A DNA stretch of 64,000 bases from Deltaproteobacteria bacterium. Lineage in GTDB: Bacteria; Desulfobacterota; Desulfarculia; Adiutricales; Adiutricaceae. How positions within the stretch are numbered: the stretch's first letter is position 1; every line of letters starts with the position of its first letter. Below, piece by piece: positions 21,657 through 30,865 of the stretch. Under the pieces are notes generated by a model, which saw nothing but the letters and a program-made list of their open reading frames with translations, did not search any database and had not been told where the DNA came from. The stretch covers positions 1-64,000 of the forward strand of contig JAISEK010000196.1 of the NCBI GenBank assembly GCA_031264145.1, written 5' to 3'. The position numbers and the translations under genes were made by a program.

Positions 21657-21879
21657 CACGCCTAAAGGCGTGGGATACGGCGGATCCAGAAACGCTGCCG
21701 CTTCCGGTCTCCTCGTTGGGTTCCTGCCTCATAGAACGGACCTGGTCCGGTACTCCAGGGCAGATGCGGCTAACCCGGCCACCAAGACGAGTTTAGTGCA
21801 CGATATCGGTAAATGTCAACCATTCTTTTTGAAGTTAGGGAGTATTGAGCCCTATATCTCCTCGGCCTGAAGGACGAGG
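21657..21879. mobile_element. candidate IS200/IS605-like solo ends (transposase-less) or decayed omega-RNA-like segment
   Basis: Hairpins CACGCC-TAAA-GGCGTG (21657-21672) and CCTCGgCCTgaAGGaCGAGG followed by TTT (21860-21879); no tnpA/tnpB ORF. Confidence 0.35.
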
Positions 21880-22177
21880 TTTGTCTGCTTTGGGTGAAGT
21901 CTCTGGTGGAATAACCAGGGGCCAGGTGGCGGGTTTTTCCCGGAGGTTGCGAGTGCCTCGTTTATCTTGATTTGAATGGGCGTGGATACCTCGAGCCAAT
22001 CAGGATCAAGCCAGAGTTAGCTTGTGGAATGGAGCAGTGGTGAACGGCATTTATTGATAAGGTACAAGGGCCGTGGCCCCTATTTCATGCCCTCGATGAG
22101 TTGCAATCCACCTGCATCATGGGCAATGTCAACGAACTAAGGCTATCTCGGCACCCTGTCTTGGTTCAAGGGAAAAT

Positions 22178-22310
22178 CAATGTCAACAACTTAAGGGTGC
22201 CTTGCCATCAGATAAGGAAAAATGGCATCCGTCCATGGACCGTTAACTGAGTAGCAAGACGTCTTATTTTTTGTACAGAGTGTCGAAATTGGCCTAAGTT
22301 GTTGACATTG
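22178..22310. mobile_element. MITE-like element with ~18-bp terminal inverted repeats
   Basis: CAATGTCAACAACTTAAGG (22178-22196) and inverted CCTAAGTTGTTGACATTG (22293-22310); extra direct copy CAATGTCAACGAACTAAGG at 22124-22142. Confidence 0.6.
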
Positions 22311-22727
22311 GACAGAATGGATAAAGATCATGTAGAAGTCAAAAAGGTAAAAATTCATAAATTTTTATGAGTACTATTGATCAATATTGCCTATTTTGTA
22401 GTTAACAAATGAAAATTATTATCTGTAAGATATTTATGATTTTGTCAGTTATTCTTGCCAGGATATGGTTGGTAAAATAATCGGTAAACAATCCAAGTAG
22501 ATATGGATATGTATCCGAGGCAAAAGAGAAAAAATATGATCAATTTTTTTGTTTTTTCGCATATTTTAATATTTATAGTTGCAAAATTCACGATAATCTG
22601 ATAATATTTGGCCTACGTTCCCCATCAGAGCCCAGAGGGGGCTAGGGGGAGGATATCACAATTGTTCTGCTGCCTGGTGCCTCCTGGAAGGACAAAAAAC
22701 CGGCCACCAGGCGACCTGGGAGGAACG

Positions 22728-23261
22728 ATGGCCAAACTTGGCAACAGAGGGCTCAGGGTCCTCAGAACCATACACCTAGTCGCGGCGGGCCTGTGGATAG
22801 GCGGGGCCGTGGCCTTAAACCTCATGATCGCCGGCCTGTCTACGGCGGAAAGCGATGGGCAGCTTTACGGCTTCAACCTGGCCTGCAAGTTCCTCGACGA
22901 TGCTGTCTTGATCCCTGGGGCCATGGGCTGCCTGGTGACAGGGATCCTCATCAGCAGCCTCACCAACTGGGGCTTCTGGAAGCACCGCTGGGTAATCGTC
23001 AAGTATGTCCTGACCATATTCTGCATTCTTTTCGGAACATTCTACCTTGGCCCCACCGTGAACGACCAGCCGGAGATCTCCTACCGCGAGGGCCTCATGG
23101 CCCTGTCCAACCCCGAGTACATCGACAACTACTACTCCAGCCTCAAGGGCGGGGCGGTCCAGATTCTCCTGCTGCTCCTCATGTTCTTGATCTCGGTCTT
23201 CAAGCCACTCAAAGGTCGGGGCCGGGGCTTCGTCCCCGAGCACGGGCCAAAGGCCTCCTAG
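22728..23261 (+). CDS. four-TM membrane protein (DUF2269-like)
   Basis: LRTIHLVAAGLWIGGAVALNLMI, VIVKYVLTIFCILFGTFYLGP; start chosen at internal ATG. Confidence 0.65.
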   Translation: MAKLGNRGLRVLRTIHLVAAGLWIGGAVALNLMIAGLSTAESDGQLYGFNLACKFLDDAVLIPGAMGCLVTGILISSLTNWGFWKHRWVIVKYVLTIFCILFGTFYLGPTVNDQPEISYREGLMALSNPEYIDNYYSSLKGGAVQILLLLLMFLISVFKPLKGRGRGFVPEHGPKAS

Positions 23262-23311
23262 AATTCACTGTTGGCGAAGGCACCGCGGCCGGTGCCAAAA
23301 GGCTAAAGATG

Positions 23312-23340
23312 GCGGCCCTTCCCCGGGCCGCTATTTTTTT
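23312..23340 (+). terminator. rho-independent terminator
   Basis: GCGGCCC-ttcccc-GGGCCGC followed by a T7 tract after the membrane protein gene. Confidence 0.75.
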
Positions 23341-24002
23341 ACCAAGAGGCATGAGCCCTCGAGGAAGACAAGGGCGTCTGTCATGGCGGCCAGCTGGCCT
23401 ATCTCGCGGTCGAACCACTCGGCCCTCCCGAGGGGAACCAGGGGCCCATCCCCGGTGATTTGGTTGGGTCTCCCGTCCCCGGTCATGTACTCGGCGATTT
23501 TCAGGAGGAGGGAGAAGGGTGGCACGTCCAGTCCGGCTGAGAAGTACTTGGCCAGGGGCTCGAAGGACGTGTCCACGTCCTCGAGGACGTAGATGCTACC
23601 GGGGGCCAGGCCGGGATAGAGGGCAAAAAGGGCCCTGAGCTGGTCAGGCCACCAGTGGGAGGCATCGTCGATGACTATTTTGGGCTTCAGCGGGGCCAGG
23701 CTTTCAAGGAAGTCGGTCTTTGACAGATCGCCGATGACGATCCTGGCCCGCCCTGCGTCGAATTCCATGGACTGGGGCTCTATGTCCACGCCCACGATGT
23801 CGGCCTTGGCGAAGTACTCTGACCAGGTCCTGAGGCTGGCACCCTTGTAGACGCCAAGCTCCAGGAGGGTGAACTCCGAGTCCCGGAAGGGCCTGAGGAA
23901 GAACTCGTACTTCCTGAGGTAATCGTGGCGGCCCTGCCCGGAGGACTTGTCGGTCCCGTGCCTGAGGCCGATGGAGTCTAGGACGTCCGATCCCAGCAGC
24001 AT
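23331..24002 (-). CDS. class I SAM-dependent methyltransferase (CmcI/macrocin O-methyltransferase-like)
   Basis: HGTDKSS..HDYLRKYEFFL, LLELGVYKGASLRTWSEYF, VGVDIEP, VIDDASHWWPDQLRAL, YVLEDVDTS. Confidence 0.8.
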   Translation of the reverse strand: MLLGSDVLDSIGLRHGTDKSSGQGRHDYLRKYEFFLRPFRDSEFTLLELGVYKGASLRTWSEYFAKADIVGVDIEPQSMEFDAGRARIVIGDLSKTDFLESLAPLKPKIVIDDASHWWPDQLRALFALYPGLAPGSIYVLEDVDTSFEPLAKYFSAGLDVPPFSLLLKIAEYMTGDGRPNQITGDGPLVPLGRAEWFDREIGQLAAMTDALVFLEGSCLLVKK

Positions 24003-24013
24003 GTGGTCTCCTT

Positions 24014-24862
24014 TTAGGACGAGAGGCTGGAATTGTGCGGGTTGAGGGCCTCCCTGAGGCCCTCGCCCAGGAGGTTGTAGCTCAAAACGGTCACCAGGAT
24101 GGCCAGGCCCGGGTAGAGGGACAGCCAGTAGGCCCTCTCCAGGTAGTTCTTGCCCTCCGCCAGGACGGAGCCCCAGGTGGGAGTCGGTGGCTGGACGCCA
24201 AGGCCCAGGAAGGACAGCGAGCTCTCCGTGAGGATGGCCCCGGCGATGCCCAGAGTAGCGGTCACCAGTACCGGGCCCATGGAGTTGGGGAGTAGGTGGC
24301 GCCAGATGATCCTGAAGTCCGAGGCACCCAGGACCTTGGCCGCCAGGGCGAAGTCGCGGCCCTTGAGGGACATGAGCTCGGCCCTCACCAGCCTGGCCAC
24401 CCCCATCCAGCTGGTAAGCCCGATGACCGCCATCACGTTCCAGATGGAGGGCTCCAGGATGGCGATGACAGCCAGGATGAGGAACATGGAAGGGAAGCAG
24501 AGCATGAGGTCGCAGAAGCGCATGATGAGGGCGTCGACCAGGCCCCCGTGGTAGCCGGCCAGTGCCCCAAGCATCAGGCCTATTATGGTCGACAGGCCCA
24601 CGGCCACGAAGCCGACCTTGAGGCTGATCCTGGAGCCCCAGATCATCCGGCTCAGGACGTCCCGGCCAAGGGAATCGGTGCCCAGGGGGTGCCCAGGGGT
24701 CAGGGGCGGCCTGAAGCGGGAGGTGACGCTTATGGCGTCCGGGTCGTGCGGGGAGATGGCCGGGGCCAGCCAGGAGACCGCGAAGAGGGCCAGGACGATG
24801 AGCCCGCCGGCCAGGGCGAGCCTGTTTCTGGCGATGGCCTTGATGGTCGCGCGCCAAAGCAT
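24014..24862 (-). CDS. peptide-type ABC transporter permease, DppC/OppC-like
   Basis: GTDSLGRDVLSRMIWGSRISLKVG, EAR-loop-like LGASDFRIIWRHLLPNSMGPVLV. Confidence 0.92.
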   Translation of the reverse strand: MLWRATIKAIARNRLALAGGLIVLALFAVSWLAPAISPHDPDAISVTSRFRPPLTPGHPLGTDSLGRDVLSRMIWGSRISLKVGFVAVGLSTIIGLMLGALAGYHGGLVDALIMRFCDLMLCFPSMFLILAVIAILEPSIWNVMAVIGLTSWMGVARLVRAELMSLKGRDFALAAKVLGASDFRIIWRHLLPNSMGPVLVTATLGIAGAILTESSLSFLGLGVQPPTPTWGSVLAEGKNYLERAYWLSLYPGLAILVTVLSYNLLGEGLREALNPHNSSLSS

Positions 24863-24891
24863 AGTCTTTTCCTTGCCGGGACAGAATCCCG

Positions 24892-25890
24892 CTAACGGGC
24901 CAGGGGGGCCTGGAAGGCCTGGTCCCTGACCCGGGGATCGGCCAGCGCGTAGCACAGGTCGGCCAGGAGGTTGCCCAGGAGCGTCAGAACCGCGCCGATG
25001 ACCAGCCCCCCCATGACCAGGGGGTAGTCCCTGCCCATGACGGCCACGTAGAAGAGCTGGCCAAGGCCGGGGATGGCGTAGATTGACTCCATGATGACGG
25101 ATCCGCCCACCAGGCCAGGCACGGAAAGCCCCAGGATTGTGATGACCGGTATAAGGGCGTTCCGGAGGGCATGCTTCCAGATGACCACCCTCTCAGGTAG
25201 GCCCTTGGCCCTGGCCGTGGTCAGAAAATCCTGCCTGATTATCTCCAGCATGTTGCTCCGAAGGTACCTGGAAAGGCCGGCCAGGCCGCCCAGCGAGGAT
25301 ATTATGACCGGCATGGCCAGGTGCCTGGCCAGGTCGGCGGCCTTCCCCAGGGCGTCCATCCGGCCGTAGTCAAGGGAGGTCAGTCCCGAGGTCGGGAGCC
25401 AGCCCAGCCTGACGCCGAAGAACCACATGCCCAGGAGGGCCAGCCAGAACGAGGGCGCGGCGAAAAAGATGAACACGAGGACGGTGCTGGCCCGGTCAAA
25501 GAGCCCCCCGGCCCGGACGGCCGCCCACAGGCCAAGGGGCAGGCTTATCATTATGATCAGGCCCATCGAGAGCACGTTTAGGGCCAGGGTGACCGGCAGC
25601 CTCTCGGCTATCTTGTCCCTGACAGGCCGTCGGTCAGGGGACATGGAGCGCCCTAGGTCCAACGTGGCCAGGCTTTTTAGCCAATTGAGGTACTGGACGG
25701 CGATGGGCTTGTCCAGGCCGTAGATTTCCCTGAGACGCCGTTTGGCCGCCTGGTTGGCCTGGGGGTTCAGGTCGGTGACCAGGTCGGTCGGCTCGCCAGG
25801 GGCCAGGTGCATGACCATGAAGCTGACCATGGTGATGCCTATGAGCGCGGGTATCATCATAATTAGGCGCTTTAACGTGTATTTAAGCAT
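24892..25890 (-). CDS. peptide-type ABC transporter permease, DppB/OppB-like
   Basis: LKRLIMMIPALIGITMVSFMVMHLAPG, TARAKGLPERVVIWKHALRNALIPVIT. Confidence 0.92.
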   Translation of the reverse strand: MLKYTLKRLIMMIPALIGITMVSFMVMHLAPGEPTDLVTDLNPQANQAAKRRLREIYGLDKPIAVQYLNWLKSLATLDLGRSMSPDRRPVRDKIAERLPVTLALNVLSMGLIIMISLPLGLWAAVRAGGLFDRASTVLVFIFFAAPSFWLALLGMWFFGVRLGWLPTSGLTSLDYGRMDALGKAADLARHLAMPVIISSLGGLAGLSRYLRSNMLEIIRQDFLTTARAKGLPERVVIWKHALRNALIPVITILGLSVPGLVGGSVIMESIYAIPGLGQLFYVAVMGRDYPLVMGGLVIGAVLTLLGNLLADLCYALADPRVRDQAFQAPLAR

Positions 25891-26053
25891 TTCGATGACG
25901 TACCCTCGGAAAATTTCGGGCCAGGCCGCTTGACAGCCGGGAAACGATGTTTACTTTTTTACCTGAAGGGGCGGAACCCCGGGGAGACGAAGGTTCCCGG
26001 GGACAGATTACGAAAGCCCCTCGGAAATCATGTTCCTTCAAGGAGGTCCGTTC

Positions 26054-26512
26054 ATGTCGATTTTCAGATGGCGCGGGGCAGGCCTGCCAGGCCCCCTATG
26101 GGAATTGGAACGCATGCGCAACTACATGGAGAGCGTCTACAGCACCCTGGCCAACGGCGTCAACAATTTCAGGAGAAATTATACAGGAGTTTTCCCCTTG
26201 GTCAACCTGGCCGAGGACGACGACAGCCTGTTCCTCACGGCCGAGCTGCCGGGGATAGATCCCCAATCCCTGGACTTATCAATCAAAAGCGATACTTTGA
26301 CTCTTAAGGGATCCAAAAAGGTCGAGGGCGGGGAACAGGAAGTCAACTTCCACCGCCGCGAGCGCGACGCCGGCTCGTTCAGGAGAAGCCTGACGCTCCC
26401 GTCAAAGATTCAGGCGGAGGCTGTCAAGGCCGGCTTCAAGAACGGCATTCTGACCGTGACCATGCCCAAGGCAGCCGAGGCCAGGGCCCACCAGATAGCC
26501 ATAGCGACATGA
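26054..26512 (+). CDS. Hsp20/alpha-crystallin small heat shock protein
   Basis: VNLAEDDDSLFLTAELPGID ... KNGILTVTMPKA. Confidence 0.92.
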   Translation: MSIFRWRGAGLPGPLWELERMRNYMESVYSTLANGVNNFRRNYTGVFPLVNLAEDDDSLFLTAELPGIDPQSLDLSIKSDTLTLKGSKKVEGGEQEVNFHRRERDAGSFRRSLTLPSKIQAEAVKAGFKNGILTVTMPKAAEARAHQIAIAT

Positions 26513-26563
26513 TAAATTGAGTGATAATAGTTTTTGAAAATAGATTTTTAGGAGGAACGACTT

Positions 26564-26974
26564 ATGACTGACGTTTCCAGTCAAGAGATTAACGCCAGGG
26601 AAAAGCAGCCATTGGACACCGGCGGTATAGAGAGCACCAGCGGCGAGCCCCGTTTTAGCCCCGTGGTGGACATATGGGAAACAGAGGAGGGCTTGACCGT
26701 CGTGGCCGACATGCCGGGCGTCCCGGCTGAGGGCCTAAGCGTGGATCTCAAGGACAGCGTCCTGACGATTTTGGGGCGGGTGGAGGAGGAACCGAAAAAC
26801 AGGAAGAGCCTGACGCGCGAGTACCAGACCGGCGACTACTTCAGGCAATTCACCCTCTCGGAGCTAATCGACCAGGAGCGGATCACGGCCTCCATCAAGG
26901 ATGGCGTCCTGACGGTCATCCTGCCCAAGCAGGCCCCGGCCCAGCCCAGGAAGATAACCGTCGTGGCCGAATAG
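26564..26974 (+). CDS. Hsp20/alpha-crystallin small heat shock protein
   Basis: PVVDIWETEEGLTVVADMPGV ... KDGVLTVILPKQ. Confidence 0.92.
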   Translation: MTDVSSQEINAREKQPLDTGGIESTSGEPRFSPVVDIWETEEGLTVVADMPGVPAEGLSVDLKDSVLTILGRVEEEPKNRKSLTREYQTGDYFRQFTLSELIDQERITASIKDGVLTVILPKQAPAQPRKITVVAE

Positions 26975-26990
26975 GCACCGGTGACTGGTA

Positions 26991-27020
26991 GGGGGGAGGG
27001 ACCAGCTGGGCCCTCCCCCC
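26991..27020 (+). terminator. rho-independent-like hairpin after the hsp20 pair
   Basis: GGGGGGAGGG-accagctggg-CCCTCCCCCC. Confidence 0.65.
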
Positions 27021-27464
27021 TCCGTCTTTATCACCATCTTCTGGCCGTTCGGACCAATGGCCCAGGACCAGCTGCGGGGGAACCCGCCGGAAGTGGACAA
27101 AGCTGAGATAATCTGGAATTGCGTCGATCGCAGGTTACCGATGGGCTTTCTTTCTATTCAGCATCCATAGTCAATTTTTAAATGTGATACGTTTTAATTA
27201 TTTATTGATGCATAAAAACTGTATAACGCCAATGTTTAGTCAATTCAGTTAATTTAATGCGTCATGGATGCTAAGGCACTAAAAATATAAAAATAGTAAA
27301 ATAAAAATTATCATATAAAGCTAAATGCTACTGTTATTACTAGTTGTTTATTTCGATAATTTGATAAAAACTTTTGATAGTATTGTTTTTATTTATATAA
27401 AAATTATATGAAATATGATGGCTATCAATCGATGTATGGATAAGCAAATTCTTGGTTTATAGTA

Positions 27465-28805
27465 TTATAAGCTCAACAATCCACCATCAGTGTCGGATAT
27501 ATTCCGCTTCCAGTGGTTTTCCAATCTATGTTCCTCCATCAGGTACTGTTCAGCCAGGGGGGCGAAAAGAGCGTCATCGGGAATGGCCGTGGACATTCGC
27601 TCCTCCAAAACACGGAACGGGCATAAAAACTCGGAAGCGAAAGCGCGTTGATATTTCTGGTGCCACGTCAAACCGCAAGTCGCCGGCAACCAATTTGAAG
27701 GCTGTCCAAGGTTAATCAGGCGCTCACCCAAAATTCTGGCCAGATAAAACCTGCGCCCGGTCTGATGTTTCTGATGAAAATAGAGTTTTAGGCGCTCCGG
27801 TCTCGATTCGTCAGGCACCCCCAGCGACATTTTTCCCATTGAAATATCACCTTCAGCCAAAACCTTGGGCTGAAGGCAAAACAATGAAGCCAATTGATCA
27901 TTCTTGATGGGGGAATTACCGTAGTTCAAATGTTGACGAAAATGTCTAGCCACGGCATGGCCTGTTTCCCAAGGTTTGTCTTTGTTGATGGTTATTTCTT
28001 CGGATGGAAAACTGCCATAGTCAAAAATGGCTGGCAGTCCGTTGGCATTCCCGCCGATAATTCCGCCAACTGCGGCGAGGGGGTCCTCAACGGTTTCAAC
28101 CGAACAGGCTGCCGCGATTTCAAGAATCGGCTGGAAGCCAGCCGTTTCAGTTTTGTCGGCTAGATTGCCTATAACCCCATCCGGCCCCTCATCAGGATTG
28201 TAACCCAAAGAAGCCTCGATTATCCGATATAGACTGGCATCCGGGTCGCATCTCTCTTTTTGGACTTCCTGCCACAAATTTTGAAGCTCGGTCTGCTTAT
28301 GGCCCATGAGCTCAAGACGATCTATCGTCTTGGCGAGGAAATCATTTAGGCCGCTTTCAAAAATCCCGCGATCCACGCTGGCTTTTCCGCTTTTGATATA
28401 TTGGGCATTCGAGGGTGAGCGCATCGTGGAAGGATGTAAAAAGACAAGAACCCGTTCGCCATCTGGTACGAACCGTAATGGCGGCCAGATGAAACCATTG
28501 CCGGAAGAAGTCAGTTCGTGAGCGCTTCGCCAACTGAATGACAAATCCCCGTACTTCCACTTTGAGGGGCAGGGTTCATAGATAATCCGCCACCAATAAA
28601 AGGCGATCCATAAAGCCATAGGGTAGGCCGAGACAACTGCCGAATCCCGCATGTACTTTGAATATGAGTCATAATTCTCGCTGGCGGTCCAGCCATTTAT
28701 CTCTATTTTGAGTTCAGCGTAGGTATCCCCGACCTCGGCCGGTCGCTCATCCAGAACTGTCCAATCTGAGTGGATGTGAAAATACTCCCTGTTCATCTGA
28801 GCCAC
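27465..28805 (-). CDS. module copy 1: large protein, ImmA/IrrE-like C-terminal segment (function unknown)
   Basis: 446 aa; VSAYPMALWIAFYWWR, RRFYLARILGERL, QKYQRAFASEFLCP; paralogue of 43428-44774. Confidence 0.8.
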   Translation of the reverse strand: MAQMNREYFHIHSDWTVLDERPAEVGDTYAELKIEINGWTASENYDSYSKYMRDSAVVSAYPMALWIAFYWWRIIYEPCPSKWKYGDLSFSWRSAHELTSSGNGFIWPPLRFVPDGERVLVFLHPSTMRSPSNAQYIKSGKASVDRGIFESGLNDFLAKTIDRLELMGHKQTELQNLWQEVQKERCDPDASLYRIIEASLGYNPDEGPDGVIGNLADKTETAGFQPILEIAAACSVETVEDPLAAVGGIIGGNANGLPAIFDYGSFPSEEITINKDKPWETGHAVARHFRQHLNYGNSPIKNDQLASLFCLQPKVLAEGDISMGKMSLGVPDESRPERLKLYFHQKHQTGRRFYLARILGERLINLGQPSNWLPATCGLTWHQKYQRAFASEFLCPFRVLEERMSTAIPDDALFAPLAEQYLMEEHRLENHWKRNISDTDGGLLSL

Positions 28806-29143
28806 CGTCTCAATATTTCATGATACAAAGTGGTATTGTCATCTGGAATAGGATAGCCATGATAACCTGTCTGGCCATCTCCTCTATCATACGCGGCTTC
28901 TACCGGCACCCCGGACTGAGTTACTGCCCAGATATGGTGGGGCCAGGGATTATTGTCAGTATCGTATAAAGAGTCAGCGCTGACCAGTCCATGACAGATT
29001 CCTTTGCGCAGCAAATCTTGTCCTTCGCTCTGTGATGAGATAAGTGGTATCCCATCAGCGTCGCATAGGCTTTTGTCTCTTTTTGTTGTTATATCTAGCC
29101 AAGCCAAAAGCTTCTGGATTAAGTTTATGGTAATAAACTCCAA
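28793..29143 (-). CDS. module copy 1: small partner protein
   Basis: 116 aa; HIWAVTQSGVPVEAAYD...GYHGYPIP...LYHEILRRW; paralogue of 43148-43447; 13-nt overlap with the large gene. Confidence 0.75.
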   Translation of the reverse strand: MEFITINLIQKLLAWLDITTKRDKSLCDADGIPLISSQSEGQDLLRKGICHGLVSADSLYDTDNNPWPHHIWAVTQSGVPVEAAYDRGDGQTGYHGYPIPDDNTTLYHEILRRWLR

Positions 29144-29276
29144 TATACCTGGCTTTTTTGGCTAAAAACTGAAAATAACTTTGTCTAGCTTCAAATTGAT
29201 CCATAGGTAAAACTACTCGAGGGTGTGTTTTGATAATCGTGACTTGACGAGAGAAATTTCGTTTCCTTATGGTCAA
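29055..29276 (-). CDS. module copy 1: short upstream ORF
   Basis: 73 aa; HPRVVLPMDQFEARQSYFQFLAKKARYIG aligns gap-free with a short ORF upstream of copy 2; overlaps the small partner gene in another frame. Confidence 0.5.
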   Translation of the reverse strand: MTIRKRNFSRQVTIIKTHPRVVLPMDQFEARQSYFQFLAKKARYIGVYYHKLNPEAFGLARYNNKKRQKPMRR

Positions 29277-30006
29277 AGCCAGTCCCCTTATTTTTTGACT
29301 TGTACTTGGTATAGTACTGATATGTTATATTTTTCTAGATTCTGTATCAACCTTTGGGTTTGCCGGAATTTGCTGGTCACGGCTGCCGAATTGAGCGGAA
29401 CGGAAATTTGATTTTTCTTCCATGATATAGGCCGTTGGCGTATGCCAAGGCAATTTTCAGACGAGTTTTTGGGTCGATTACAGATTTTGGGCAGCTTCCC
29501 GATCTTCGCTTTTTTCTCGAAGCAGGTTGGAACTAGCGTCTTTTTCTTCTTGGAATGTTGGATAAAGCTGGCTCAAATTTTTCGGTATCAACGTTGGCCT
29601 GGTCAGACTAATATCGAGGTACCTACACCAGTCAAATCAAGAAAAACACTGTACTTGACTGCTCGTTTGGCTTCTACGGTGGTGACTGGTCAGTAAGTGA
29701 CGTCATCTCCGTTGGTTTTCTTATTTTCAACGCTCCAGAAGAATCGGGCCCTGCATTGCCTTAGGCACTGACACATTATTATCCTCGCTGGGCTTTCAAC
29801 CAATGCAATGCAAAAGTAAGAGCCTCAGTTTCTCAGCTCACAGGGTAAGTCTGCGTTGGATGGTTATGAATTGGTGCGGTGCCAACGTGTTTGGTTTGTA
29901 TACATAGATGATGACGTTGTTTAGTTGCTCTTTTATTTATTTTTCATTAATGATAATATAAGTTCAGATACTACTGAACTTATATGGAACAATAACTCAA
30001 CCCTGT

Positions 30007-30852
30007 CTAGCCGTCAGGCCTTTTCTTTGGTCCAGCTCCCACGTCGTCCAGGTTTTTTACGGCCCAGCGGATCTGGCGGCACATGCCCATCAGGAGGTCG
30101 CACTCGCCCTTGGTCAAAAGGGTACGGTTAAAGATCTTCTTTATGTTCATCAGCCAGTGTCCCGGGTTGTCGGCCGGCAGGAAGCCGATCCCGGTCAGGG
30201 TGTCCTCCAGGTCGTCGTACATCAAGTTGATTGACCTTTGCGCCGCGCCCTGCACGGCCGGAGGCGGCGGGGGCTCGCCCCCGGCGGCCAGCAGGAGCTC
30301 GTAGCCCAGGATCAGGACCGCCTGGGCCAGGTTCAGGGAGCTGGCGGCGCTGGCCGAGGTGGGGATGCGGACGACCTTCTGGCAGAGCCTCAGATCGTCC
30401 GTCGACAGGCCCATCCTCTCGGGCCCGAACAGGAGGGCGGTGGGGCTGGGTTCAAGGAGGACGGGGGCCAGCTGGCGCGGGCTCAGTAGCGGTCCCCGGC
30501 GGGAGCCGGCCCTGGCCGTGGTGCCCACCACCAGCCGGTAGGGGGCCAGGGCCTCCCTGAGGCTGGTCTCGACGGACATGGAGGCGAGGATCCCGGCGGC
30601 GTGGATGGTGGCCGTGGCCTCCATGAGCTCCCGGTTGAGGGTCCTGGGGTTGACGACAACCAGCCGGCCCAGGCCTGTGTTGGAGATGGCCCTGGCCGCG
30701 GCCCCGATGTTTTCCGGCTTCTGGGGCTCGTTCAAAATGACGTCGATGTGGGTTCTCGGGATGGTCCTGGGCCGTCGGTCAAGCTTGTGGTCGGGCCGGA
30801 AGCGGCTCGTCTTCCCCCGGGGCCCGCCTGTCTTCTCGTCGTGGCAGTCCAA
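30007..30852 (-). CDS. TrmJ-like (TrmH group 1) RNA methyltransferase
   Basis: IDVILNEPQKPENIGAAARAISNTGL, LLFGPERMGLS, SLNLAQAVLILGYEL. Confidence 0.88.
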   Translation of the reverse strand: MDCHDEKTGGPRGKTSRFRPDHKLDRRPRTIPRTHIDVILNEPQKPENIGAAARAISNTGLGRLVVVNPRTLNRELMEATATIHAAGILASMSVETSLREALAPYRLVVGTTARAGSRRGPLLSPRQLAPVLLEPSPTALLFGPERMGLSTDDLRLCQKVVRIPTSASAASSLNLAQAVLILGYELLLAAGGEPPPPPAVQGAAQRSINLMYDDLEDTLTGIGFLPADNPGHWLMNIKKIFNRTLLTKGECDLLMGMCRQIRWAVKNLDDVGAGPKKRPDG

Positions 30853-30865
30853 GGCTGGGGCCTCC

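Noticed and set aside
24003-24857. N-terminal half of the 508-aa ORF 23331-24857
   Set aside because: Low-complexity shadow of the DppC-like permease; true methyltransferase start is the ATG at 24002.
29442-29696. 84-aa plus-strand ORF between the module and the trmJ-like gene
   Set aside because: No recognisable motif in any frame examined; could be a decayed gene but not supportable.
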